Shown here: piece after piece, positions 8,870 through 16,594 of the stretch
How positions within the stretch are numbered: position 1 is the first letter of the stretch
Layout: each line of letters begins with the position of its first letter
Source of the DNA: Candidatus Nitrospira neomarina
GTDB taxonomy: Bacteria; Nitrospirota; Nitrospiria; Nitrospirales; UBA8639
Direction of reading: 5' to 3'
Assembly: GCF_032051675.1 (NCBI RefSeq)
Contig: NZ_CP116968.1
Coordinates: 248,001-312,000 of the forward strand
Length of the DNA: 64,000 bases
The notes under the pieces: generated by a model
The model's database searches: none
The model's input: the letters and a program-made list of their open reading frames with translations, nothing else
Told to the model about the DNA's origin: nothing
Made by a program: the position numbers and the translations under genes

Positions 8870-9295
8870 TTATGAAGACAATTGTTTACGCAGGTGCTCC
8901 TCTTGCTCCTTCAGCTCAGGCGTGAACTCCGGTCCGAAGTCCTCCGCTTCGAAGAGTCGACGAATCTCAATCTCGCCTTCTTTGTCATCACCTGCAGGAT
9001 TCGGACAACGCCTGACCCATTCGATCGCCTCTTCTTTCGAATTCACCTGCCAGACCCAATAGCCGGCGATCAGTTCCTTGGTCTCGGCAAAGGGTCCGTC
9101 GATCACTGTCCGCTTGTTTCCTGAAAACTGTACCCGTGCGCCTGTTGAACTCGGGTGGAGCCCATCTCCTGCCAGCATGACGCCGGCGTTTATCAGTTCT
9201 TCGTTGAATTTGCCCATGTCAGTAAGAAGTTGCTCGCTCGGCATCACGCCGGCTTCTGAGTCCTTGGTGGCTTTGACAATAATCATGAATCGCAT
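8870..9295 (-). CDS. DGPF/YciI-family protein, copy 2
   Basis: A 141-residue YciI-like protein with the DGPF signature (VIDGPFAETKELIAGYW) and the acidic C-terminal extension seen in the longer DGPF subgroup (residues about 105-141, rich in Glu/Lys). ATG at 9295 is preferred over the adjacent GTG at 9298 because AGGAGG lies seven bases from it. It belongs to a different DGPF subgroup from copies 1 and 3: its WVWQVNSKEEAIEWVRRCPNP segment is typical of the longer form. A candidate ECF42-type promoter lies 71 bases upstream (9366-9392). Confidence 0.92.
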   Translation of the reverse strand: MRFMIIVKATKDSEAGVMPSEQLLTDMGKFNEELINAGVMLAGDGLHPSSTGARVQFSGNKRTVIDGPFAETKELIAGYWVWQVNSKEEAIEWVRRCPNPAGDDKEGEIEIRRLFEAEDFGPEFTPELKEQEEHLRKQLSS

Positions 9296-9331
9296 CACCC
9301 AACCTCCTTGGCTTTATTACATGGAACTGAA

Positions 9332-9580
9332 TTAAAAAATAGACTTATCCGGATTTTCTTTATTTGTCGAACTGGGGCTGGTGAAATCGACATATGGAAA
9401 TACCCTTTCGTTGTCGCTCTGCCACCATGTGTTTCTGATCCTAGAGCCACAAGGCAGCTTGTTCAGAATTGAAGCGGGGCCTTTCCTGATCATCAAACAT
9501 TCCTCAGTCGGCGGGCCGGAAATCTCATTCATTTTGCTGAATGCGTCCTCGTCATGGTGAACCAACAACAAAGATTTCAT
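9332..9580 (-). pseudogene. remnant of a DGPF/YciI gene
   Basis: A reading frame of 82 codons beginning MKSLLLVHHDEDAFSKMNE, which resembles the start of DGPF proteins, in particular copy 3 (MKSLLFCCMEEKKWDSLSKSE). The DNA around the start is also alike: both carry agatttcatggctNccgNcctcc (plus-strand reading). After about 20 residues the similarity stops. The DGPF motif is absent and the rest looks non-coding. A candidate promoter for the next gene lies inside the frame. I read this as the 5' end of a duplicated YciI gene whose body was lost. It could also be an unrelated short gene. Confidence 0.35.
9366..9392 (-). promoter_or_regulatory. candidate ECF42-type promoter for DGPF copy 2
   Basis: Read on the minus strand: TGTCGA, 17 bases, CGAC. 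It ends 71 bases upstream of the start of copy 2. As I recall the ECF42 literature, the target consensus has TGTCGA at -35 and CGA/TC at -10. The match was found by eye, and a chance match cannot be excluded. Confidence 0.4.
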
Positions 9581-9761
9581 GGCTCCCGGCCTCCGATTAA
9601 GATTAAATGCTATCGACATAACTCCGGGGGATGGCCAAAATTGGCGACCAACCTACTGTGTGGGAATCGTCCAACCCCCGATCCGGCAGTTCCCCAACTG
9701 TGGCACTCCGCCGCTCCGGGCGATGGCGTTGTCGGCCAATAGAGTTTGTCGGCTCCGTGAG

Positions 9762-10493
9762 CTAATCGGTACCATAACGATCGTGGTGGCGGACCCATTC
9801 CATCGTGTACTCCAGGTGGTCCTCGTCGCGGCCCTTCGGTGTGAGGTCGAGCAGGTTATAGGTGCCCAACATCACCTCCACACCGCGTCTGTAAGTCGAG
9901 TACGTGTGGAAGACATTGTCCGCGTCGTCCTTGAAGAACACGCTGATACCGGGTAATTCCTCACACTCAAAAGGCTGCATGACGTAGTTGTAATAAACCT
10001 GTCCCTTGGCCTCTTCTTCCGGGGTGAAGCTCACGTGAAAGTCATGGTTGAAGTCGCTGCCGTATGACGACACCCACCTGAACCGCCAACCCATACGTCT
10101 GCGGAAGCGTTCGATCTCGACCAGCGGCGCGCGCGAGACAGCCACCAGCGTGACATCGCGATGTGCCAGGTGCACGTTCATGCCGTCGGTGTGATCGGCC
10201 ATGAATGAGCAGCTGGGGCAACCTTGCTCCCACTCCGGCCCAAACATAAAGTGCTGTACCACCAGTTGATGTCGGCCCTCGAATAGTTCAATGAGCGTTT
10301 CCTTGCCGTGAGGTCCGTCGAACATGTAGTGCTTCTCGACTTTCACCCAGGGTAGTCTGCGCCGTTCGGCGCTCAACTGGTCTCGCAACCGGGTGTATTC
10401 CTTCTCTTTTCTCAGCAACTCCTTCCGGGCCACTATCCATTCTTCCCGCGATACGATCTTGTGGTTTGGTATTGATGTTTCGATTATGTTCAT
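9762..10493 (-). CDS. DUF899 thioredoxin-like family protein
   Basis: A 243-residue protein of the DUF899 family, a thioredoxin-fold group often named dithiol-disulfide isomerase-like. The hallmark CPSC pair appears in WEQGCPSCSFMADH (about residues 93-104). Other family segments are the N-terminal REEWIVARKELLRKEKE, LAHRDVTLVAVSRAPL, and the WVSSYGSDFNHDF segment. The spacing of the two cysteines (CxxC) is compatible with redox chemistry, but activity has not been shown for the family. The start at 10493 has AGGAGG upstream. It is cytoplasmic by sequence and lies in the run of genes downstream of the ECF sigma factor, where DUF899 members are commonly found. Confidence 0.92.
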   Translation of the reverse strand: MNIIETSIPNHKIVSREEWIVARKELLRKEKEYTRLRDQLSAERRRLPWVKVEKHYMFDGPHGKETLIELFEGRHQLVVQHFMFGPEWEQGCPSCSFMADHTDGMNVHLAHRDVTLVAVSRAPLVEIERFRRRMGWRFRWVSSYGSDFNHDFHVSFTPEEEAKGQVYYNYVMQPFECEELPGISVFFKDDADNVFHTYSTYRRGVEVMLGTYNLLDLTPKGRDEDHLEYTMEWVRHHDRYGTD

Positions 10494-10661
10494 GGCTTGA
10501 CCTCCTTTGATTCGGGTTGTCGATTGATACGATTCTTATGGAGCTTCTTCATGACGAGTGCGGTCACCCCTCCCGTCGACGTCGCGCTGGCCGAAATCAG
10601 TGCAAAAGTTGTAAGGCATGCTGGACACATGACTGACTCTTCACTTGCAGCGGCTGGCCGG

Positions 10662-11018
10662 CTACTGCCGGTGCAGGTCTCTCACCGGCCGAACCTCCAT
10701 ACTCCCGAGACGCACTGATGGAAACTTGGAAGCGATCTGAACAGCCTGGTTGATGTCTCTGGCCTCGATCAGAAAGAATCCGCCGATCTGTTCCTTCGTT
10801 TCGGCGAAAGGGCCATCGGTGAGAGACACTCCGCCGTTGCGGACCCGCACGGTCATGGCCAACTCGACCGGTTCGAGGGGGTTGGCCAAAAGGAGTTGGC
10901 CGTTCTGGCGCAGTTCCTCGCAATACACCATGGTTGCCTGTATAAGATTATCCCCCTCGCTCTTTGATAGGGAGTCCCACTTTTTTTCTTCCATGCAACA
11001 AAAGAGAAGAGATTTCAT
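10662..11018 (-). CDS. DGPF/YciI-family protein, copy 3
   Basis: A 118-residue YciI-like protein with the DGPF signature (SLTDGPFAETKEQIGGFF) and a C-terminal MEVRPVRDL end, closest to copy 1. It is the first gene downstream of the ECF sigma factor, the position in which DGPF genes are most often found beside ECF42 factors. The start is supported by a GGAGG element (ggaggtcggcagcc before ATG, minus strand). A candidate promoter of the form TGTCGA-N16-CGAC lies 49 bases upstream, and the 225-base gap to the sigma gene suggests it is transcribed from its own promoter. Confidence 0.92.
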   Translation of the reverse strand: MKSLLFCCMEEKKWDSLSKSEGDNLIQATMVYCEELRQNGQLLLANPLEPVELAMTVRVRNGGVSLTDGPFAETKEQIGGFFLIEARDINQAVQIASKFPSVRLGSMEVRPVRDLHRQ

Positions 11019-11066
11019 GGCTGCCGACCTCCAAACTAGGTGATGAATTGGTTTTGTTATCAGTTA

Positions 11067-11092
11067 GTCGTTCGGGGGGATCAAATTCGACA
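11067..11092 (-). promoter_or_regulatory. candidate ECF42-type promoter for DGPF copy 3
   Basis: Read on the minus strand: TGTCGA, 16 bases, CGAC, 49 bases upstream of the start of copy 3. It has the same form as the site at 9366-9392 but a spacer one base shorter. The agreement with the recalled ECF42 consensus and the shared position before two DGPF genes are the only support. Confidence 0.4.
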
Positions 11093-11243
11093 ACGGTCAT
11101 GATGAATTTCGGCGGCGCGTTGTGCACGCTAGGAATTGAGATCTTCCCAATGTTCCCAACAAGATATTGTGGGTGCCCATTGATCTGTCACAAAAAATCG
11201 GAAAAACTCTGGTGGTACCTATTGGTACAGAAAGGGAGGGGGA

Positions 11244-12503
11244 TTACTTGCGATCCTGCAACCCGGCCAGCCGTTGTTCAAGAAATCGCCGTTCGGGCTT
11301 CTGCTGAGTGAGGCCGAGAGCCTGTTTGTATGCGGCCTTGGCTTCTGCAATTCGGCCCAATCGCCGGCAAAGCTCCGCCTTCGCCGAATGTGCCAGGTAA
11401 TAATTCGTGAGATCCCCCCGTGCGAAAATTGCGTCGATGAGGGCAAGACCTGCCAGAGGACCGTCACGCATGGCCACAGCGACAGCGCGATTCAGTTCCA
11501 CCACAGGGGAAGGAGACGCCTGCATCAACAGATCGTAGAGTGACACGATTTGAGGCCAGTCCGTGGATGTGGGATGTGTGGCTTGGGAATGGAATCCGGA
11601 AATCGCGGCCTGAATGGTATAAGGGCCGATCTGGCGTGAAGCAAACGCTTTTCCTACCAGGGCAACCCCCTCCGCGATCTGGTCCCGGTTCCACAACGAA
11701 CGATCCTGGTCCTCAAGCAGAATCAGATCTCCCGTCCGGGAGATGCGTGCGGCGCGGCGGGAGTCATGGAGCAGCATTAAGGCCAAAAGTCCCATCGCTT
11801 CCGCGTCCGGTAATAATTCCATTAATAATCGCCCCAGTCGGATAGCCTCAGCCGAGAGGTCACGGCGTGTGAGAGATTCCCCCGAAGAGGCAGAGTATCC
11901 TTCGTTAAACACGAGGTAAATCACCCGCAGCACCGCATCCAGACGGTCGGGTAATGCGGTCTCAGAAGGCACCTCATAGGGTATGCGTGCTTTTCGAATC
12001 TTCGCCTTGGCGCGAACGATCCGCTGAGCCACTGTGGGCGGGGATGTGAGAAAGGCTTTCGCGATTTCTTCCGTCGTCAGGCCACAAACCTCCCGGAGTG
12101 TCATCGCCACCTGAGCTTCTGATGAAAGAGCCGGGTGGCAACAGGTAAAGATCAGACGCAGCCGGTCGTCGTCGATACTTTCATCCGGATTTTCTTGAGC
12201 ATCATTAATGCGGGTTTCCAATTGCGTGGCGAGTTCTGCGAGAGAGGCATCAAACCTGGTCCGTCGCCGCATCCCATCGATGGCTTTGAAACGGCCGGTC
12301 GACACGAGCCAGGCTCGCGGATTGTCCGGGATCCCATCCCTGGTCCATTGTTCGACTGCGACGGCAAACGCCTCGTGCAACGCTTCTTCAGCCGCATCAA
12401 AGTCGCCGAGCAGGCGGATTAATGTCGCGAGAATCCGACGCGATTCAGTGCGGTACACTTCTTCCACCACCTCCCGCACCTGTTTGGCCGGTCTGTCACT
12501 CAT
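11244..12503 (-). CDS. ECF42-type RNA polymerase sigma factor
   Basis: Sigma factor of 419 residues. Region 2 (about 10-75) contains EALHEAFAVAVEQW and NPRAWLVSTGRFKAIDGMRR. Region 4 (about 125-185) contains LTTEEIAKAFLTSPPTVAQRIVRAKAKI. A long C-terminal extension (about 190-419, DUF6596 and a TPR-like part) carries LIYLVFNEGYSAS-type and VVELNRAVAVA segments. This architecture is that of ECF42, a group known to be controlled through its C-terminal extension rather than by an anti-sigma factor, and to neighbour DGPF proteins. All of that fits here: no anti-sigma gene is present and three DGPF genes follow on the same strand. The inducing signal is unknown. The start ATG at 12503 has only a weak upstream purine stretch. 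Confidence 0.93.
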   Translation of the reverse strand: MSDRPAKQVREVVEEVYRTESRRILATLIRLLGDFDAAEEALHEAFAVAVEQWTRDGIPDNPRAWLVSTGRFKAIDGMRRRTRFDASLAELATQLETRINDAQENPDESIDDDRLRLIFTCCHPALSSEAQVAMTLREVCGLTTEEIAKAFLTSPPTVAQRIVRAKAKIRKARIPYEVPSETALPDRLDAVLRVIYLVFNEGYSASSGESLTRRDLSAEAIRLGRLLMELLPDAEAMGLLALMLLHDSRRAARISRTGDLILLEDQDRSLWNRDQIAEGVALVGKAFASRQIGPYTIQAAISGFHSQATHPTSTDWPQIVSLYDLLMQASPSPVVELNRAVAVAMRDGPLAGLALIDAIFARGDLTNYYLAHSAKAELCRRLGRIAEAKAAYKQALGLTQQKPERRFLEQRLAGLQDRK

Positions 12504-12613
12504 GATGGAGAGGGCCTCACATTGAGAGGCACGGAGAGACTGCCGAGGTATGAGGCACGCGTTCGGGGTAGCGATCGCCTCTGCGGAGGGATGATGAGAG
12601 AGGATGTTGTCCG

Positions 12614-13063
12614 TTATTCTGCTTCAACCGTGACCTCTGTTGTCACCGAATTGGCAATAAAACATTCGCTGTGAGCGTGCTCATGGAGAGCGTGTATCTG
12701 TTCCTGGGTCGGTAGAGTCGACCCCCCGAATATCACTCGAGGATGTAAGATGACACGTGTCATCGCCAGCTTTTTGTTCTGATTTTTTTCCAACAATCCA
12801 ACAGCATGATCACTATAGCGATCGACAACGAACCGTTTCTTGGCTGCCATCGCCAGGAAAGTCAGCATATGACAACTCGACAGGGCCGCCACGAAGGCTT
12901 CCTCAGGATTCACATGAGCGGGATTCCCCCGATAGGCCGGTGCGGCGGATGCCGGCACGTGAACACCACCTTCAAAGACCAACTCGTGGTCTCGAGTATA
13001 CGACTCGTACGAAAAGTCCTCTGATTCCCTCTTCCATTCCAGCGTGATCTTATGCTCAGACAT
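12614..13063 (-). CDS. OsmC/Ohr-family peroxiredoxin-like protein
   Basis: OsmC-fold thiol peroxidase-like protein, 149 residues, expected to reduce organic hydroperoxides. The two family cysteines are visible: one in AALSSCHMLTFLAMAA on the central helix and one in HSECFIANSV near the C-terminus. The GNPAHVNPEEAFVAA segment places it in the broader OsmC group rather than Ohr. The ATG at 13063 is preceded by AAGGGG. It lies upstream of the ECF42 gene in the same orientation with 110 bases between them, so co-transcription is possible but not shown. Confidence 0.9.
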   Translation of the reverse strand: MSEHKITLEWKRESEDFSYESYTRDHELVFEGGVHVPASAAPAYRGNPAHVNPEEAFVAALSSCHMLTFLAMAAKKRFVVDRYSDHAVGLLEKNQNKKLAMTRVILHPRVIFGGSTLPTQEQIHALHEHAHSECFIANSVTTEVTVEAE

Positions 13064-13150
13064 TGATCAACCCCTTTCGAAAACGTGACAATCTTTGCTT
13101 AATGAAGCGAACATACCTGTGCGCGGACGATCGCAAAGGCATCCGGGAAC

Positions 13151-13531
13151 TTATGCGCATTCGCGGTAACAGATTTCAAGGCGATTGCCGCTGGGATCTT
13201 CAAAGAAAACAGCATAATAGCCATGGTCTTCGTAAACCGGCCCTTCGACATTTCGTGCGCCGGCCTGGATGGCAATCGCAGCCAGCTGATCGACCTTGCG
13301 GTGGCTGTCGGCCCAAAACGCGATCCTATTTTCATTGGGAACGTGTTGTGGCGATTCCGTCACCCCGAAAAATTCGGTGACCCCATCCGTTCCGGCCGCC
13401 TCATACGTCACCCATCCCTCAATGCCGGTCTCTTGCGTGAACCCGAGCGCCGGCAAAAGTATTTCATAAAACAGTTTAGCCTCGGCGAGGTTCCGTACGC
13501 GAAGATCCACATGATCAAAACAGCGTCTCAT
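13151..13531 (-). CDS. VOC-family (glyoxalase-like) protein
   Basis: Single-domain vicinal-oxygen-chelate protein, 126 residues. It starts with MRRCFDHVDLRVRNLAEAKLFY and ends with FEDPSGNRLEICYRE. H7 and the glutamate in the C-terminal NRLEI are in the usual metal-binding positions of this fold. Relatives include glyoxalases, fosfomycin-resistance proteins and many uncharacterised enzymes; nothing here decides between them. It lies between RidA and OsmC in the same orientation, in a neighbourhood of small detoxification-type proteins. Confidence 0.9.
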   Translation of the reverse strand: MRRCFDHVDLRVRNLAEAKLFYEILLPALGFTQETGIEGWVTYEAAGTDGVTEFFGVTESPQHVPNENRIAFWADSHRKVDQLAAIAIQAGARNVEGPVYEDHGYYAVFFEDPSGNRLEICYRECA

Positions 13532-13792
13532 TAACCTACACCCTTCATTTCGCAGTAATTGCCGCCGTTTTCCGCACTCGGGTATTTTTCCTTATTCATC
13601 GATCAACTATTAATGATGTGTAATTTGTGCATCCAAATATGAGGCCGTCCGTCTGAAGAACGTGTCCGCCAGACAATCTTTTCATTGTACCGCTGCCTGG
13701 AGGTTCCATGGGTAGCTTGTCGGGTTCTCGCAAGCGAGCCGCTGGCTCTGTTTTCAAGAATGCATTCATAGTTTATTTTACCCGAATGATGC

Positions 13793-14197
13793 TTACTTCC
13801 GCTCAGCCGCAGAGTCGGCAACGGCAATCGCTTCAATCTCAATCATCGCATCGGGAGAATAGAGTGAGCGGACTTCCACGATGGTGTCTGCCGGATATGG
13901 AGCCGTAAACCGTTGACCGCGAAGTTCAACAATTTTATCGAAATGGGTCATGTCGGTCAGGAAGATCGTCACTTTGATGACGTTCCGTAGGCTTGATCCT
14001 CCCGCATGCAATACCCGCTCGAGATTATCAAAAGTTTGTTTGGCCTGGACATCAAAGTTGCCTGCGCCGACGATTCGACCGCTCGTATCGATGGCAGTCT
14101 GACCTGAGATAAAGAGCAGATCCCCGACCCGATACCCCTGTGAAAGCCGATAGGGCTCGTAGGGATCCGGATCGATCCGGATTTGTGTGATGTTCAT
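13793..14197 (-). CDS. RidA-family enamine/imine deaminase
   Basis: YjgF/YER057c/UK114 family protein, 134 residues, about the normal length. Members hydrolyse reactive 2-aminoacrylate and related enamines released by PLP enzymes. Family segments: GDLLFISGQTAID, QAKQTFDNLERVL, VIKVTIFLTDM and IEIEAIAV at the end. The catalytic arginine region reads TIVEVRSLYSPDAMIEIEA, one residue longer than E. coli RidA, with Arg close to the expected position. The start ATG has an AGGAGG-type element upstream. It is the first gene of the long minus-strand series; 624 bases separate it from the divergent NAGGN operon. Confidence 0.9.
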   Translation of the reverse strand: MNITQIRIDPDPYEPYRLSQGYRVGDLLFISGQTAIDTSGRIVGAGNFDVQAKQTFDNLERVLHAGGSSLRNVIKVTIFLTDMTHFDKIVELRGQRFTAPYPADTIVEVRSLYSPDAMIEIEAIAVADSAAERK

Positions 14198-14821
14198 CGT
14201 ACCACCTCCTTATTGCTGTCGAAAAAGACCTCAAAAAACGCCCTGGCGCTGTGATTGCCCGTTCATGACACACGAAGATGGTTCAGTATATCTAATCGGA
14301 GGCTATTCATTTGGCCTGGTATCGGTGCGTCGAATCCTCTCACAGTTGAAGACAAATCCAGAATTTCTAAACCGACCTGATTATCCCTCGAGACGTCCGA
14401 GACCGAGAGGTCTGTGAGTTGTTGTTGAGGGTCACTCGTTGCTCCTTGATCCAACACCTGCTAGGTGTGTGTCAAAATTCTTTGTTCAAACGAGTTTTAT
14501 CGGGAGCCTCGCAAATATGATTCCTTAAATGATTGAAAATATCACGCAGAAGACCCCTTTCGCATAGTGTATTTTCAGTCCTCTGATGCGTGCAGGTCCA
14601 TTGGATTTGTTTGACAAAGCCGAGATTAATTATTAGGGTAAGTTTTCCTATCCTCTGGACATTATCCCCGTTCACAATGGGCCAATTCTTAAAAAGATTA
14701 TCCCTGGTGAAGATTTCCTTTTCAAAGGGGATGAGCCAGGGATGCTCGTATTTGTATGTGATCGTCGACAATCACATGTGCGATAAAAACATTTCAAGAT
14801 AATAAAAAGGTTGATGAGCAG
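14198..14821. other. divergent intergenic region between ridA-like and NAGGN operon
   Basis: No convincing gene in 624 bases. A 99-codon minus-strand frame at 14472-14771 has no recognisable similarity and a composition unlike its neighbours, so I do not call it. The region must carry promoters in both directions. The clearest motif is the palindrome at 14756-14777, reported separately. The first 250 bases show nothing notable. Confidence 0.5.
14756..14777. promoter_or_regulatory. palindromic candidate operator before the NAGGN operon
   Basis: ATGTGAT-N8-ATCACAT, a perfect 7-base inverted repeat, ending 44 bases before the start codon of the amidotransferase gene. The arms recall CRP/FNR-family half sites (TGTGA/TCACA), but the spacer is 10 between those cores rather than the canonical 6. 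A regulator-binding role is inferred from symmetry and position. Confidence 0.4.
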
Positions 14822-16594
14822 ATGTGCGGAATTCTTGGACAAATAAATTTCTCAGGGTGTCCTGTGGACCCCAAAGACTTGATGGCCATGAATGCGACTA
14901 TGGGCAGTCGTGGTCCTGATGGCGAGGGGTTGTACGTCCAAGGGCGATTGGGATTCGGGCATCGACGCCTCAAAGTCATTGACTTGACCCAGGCGTCCCA
15001 GCAACCCATGGTGGATTCCACTTTAGGGCTTGGTATTGTGTTTAATGGGGCGATATACAACTACAAGGAATTGCGACATGAGCTGGAAGGGAAAGGCTAT
15101 ACCTTTTTTTCCCAGGGAGATACGGAAGTCATTCTCAAGGCCTACCATGCGTGGGGAGAAGGCTTTATTCACCGCTTAAATGGGATGTTTGCGTTTGCCA
15201 TTTGGGAAAGAGATTCAGAGCGGGTTGTGCTGGCGCGTGATCGATTGGGAATTAAACCGCTCTATTTTACTGAGACATCTCAGCAGTTTCGATTCGCATC
15301 GACCTTACCGGCTCTCTTAGCGGGGGGAAACGTCTCCACGGAGTTGGATCCCGTGGCGCTTCATCACTATTTCATGTTTCACGCCGTCGTTCCTGCCCCT
15401 CATACCTTGCTGAAAGGCATTCGAAAATTAGCGCCCGGCACCATGATGGTCATCGAGCCAACCGGAGCACGACGACATCATCACTATTGGCAACTCTCTT
15501 TCGAACCGCGTGATGATGAAAGGGGATGGAAGGAACGGGACTGGCAAGACCGGCTATATGAAGTCCTGCGTTTGGCTGTCCGCCGACGGTTGATTGCGGA
15601 TGTGCCCGTCGGGGTCCTCTTGTCCGGTGGGCTGGATTCGAGCCTTATCGTGGGCCTGCTAGCGGCTGAAGGCGCCACAGGCCTGAATACCTTTTCCATT
15701 GGGTTTGAAACGGTGGGAGAGGAAAAGGGGGACGAATTCTTTTACTCCGATATCATTGCCAACGAATTTTCCACCCGTCACCACAAGCTGCCCGTTGATA
15801 CGACGCACGTTCTGCCTAACCTGCCGGGTTGTATTCATGCCATGTCTGAGCCAATGGTCAGTCACGATGCCATCGGATTTTATTTGCTCTCTAAAGAAGT
15901 GTCCAAGCATGTCACGGTGGTCCAAAGTGGACAGGGAGCCGATGAAATTTTCGCCGGTTATCACTGGTATCCCCCACTGTTGAACAGTCAACATCCGGTT
16001 GAGGAATATCGCCAGGTGTTTTTCGATCGCGACCAGAAAGAATTTCTTCGAGTCATTCATCCACGGTTTCACGGAGACGATCATAGTCAGCGTTTTGTGG
16101 AGACGCATTTTTCCCAACCGGGCGCTTCGCGACCGATTGATAAGGCCCTCCGGCTTGATACAACTATTATGTTAGTCGATGATCCTGTCAAGCGTGTCGA
16201 TAACATGACGATGGCGTGGAGCCTGGAAGCGCGAGTGCCGTTCTTAGATCATGAAGTCGTCGAATTAGCGGCACGAGTGCCGGCGGAAATGAAAATTGCG
16301 CAAGGGGGGAAAGGTATCCTCAAAGAAGTGGCCCGCCGGGTCATTCCTTCAGAGGTCATTGACCGGCCCAAAGGGTACTTCCCCGTCCCCGCCTTGAAAT
16401 ATCTGCGGGGCCCTTATCTGGGCATGGTGAAAGAGGCGCTTTTGTCACAGACCGGTCAGAACCGCGAGATCTTTCAGCGGGACTATATTGATGAATTACT
16501 AAAGAATCCGGATGACCATCTTACGCCTTTACGTGGGTCAAAGCTTTGGCAGCTTGGGTTATTGGAACTGTGGCTTCAGTCCCATGGCATCTAA
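14822..16594 (+). CDS. asnO: N-acetylglutaminylglutamine amidotransferase
   Basis: Asparagine-synthetase-like enzyme that amidates N-acetylglutaminylglutamine to give the osmolyte NAGGN, using glutamine and ATP. Of its 590 residues, about 2-185 form the class II glutaminase domain starting with the nucleophile Cys2 (MCGILGQINF). Residues about 240-560 form the synthetase domain with the PP-loop SGGLDSS near 264-270. AsnB itself is similar, but the adjacent GNAT-ATP-grasp protein and M42 peptidase make up the conserved NAGGN trio, which decides the call. The start is fixed by the need for Cys2; an AAAAAGG element lies about 11 bases upstream. The next gene overlaps its end by 11 bases. A palindrome 45-66 bases upstream may be a control site. 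Confidence 0.94.
   Translation: MCGILGQINFSGCPVDPKDLMAMNATMGSRGPDGEGLYVQGRLGFGHRRLKVIDLTQASQQPMVDSTLGLGIVFNGAIYNYKELRHELEGKGYTFFSQGDTEVILKAYHAWGEGFIHRLNGMFAFAIWERDSERVVLARDRLGIKPLYFTETSQQFRFASTLPALLAGGNVSTELDPVALHHYFMFHAVVPAPHTLLKGIRKLAPGTMMVIEPTGARRHHHYWQLSFEPRDDERGWKERDWQDRLYEVLRLAVRRRLIADVPVGVLLSGGLDSSLIVGLLAAEGATGLNTFSIGFETVGEEKGDEFFYSDIIANEFSTRHHKLPVDTTHVLPNLPGCIHAMSEPMVSHDAIGFYLLSKEVSKHVTVVQSGQGADEIFAGYHWYPPLLNSQHPVEEYRQVFFDRDQKEFLRVIHPRFHGDDHSQRFVETHFSQPGASRPIDKALRLDTTIMLVDDPVKRVDNMTMAWSLEARVPFLDHEVVELAARVPAEMKIAQGGKGILKEVARRVIPSEVIDRPKGYFPVPALKYLRGPYLGMVKEALLSQTGQNREIFQRDYIDELLKNPDDHLTPLRGSKLWQLGLLELWLQSHGI

Noticed and set aside
14472-14771. 99-codon minus-strand frame in the gap before the NAGGN operon
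   Set aside because: No recognisable domain, no good ribosome site and unlike neighbours in composition.
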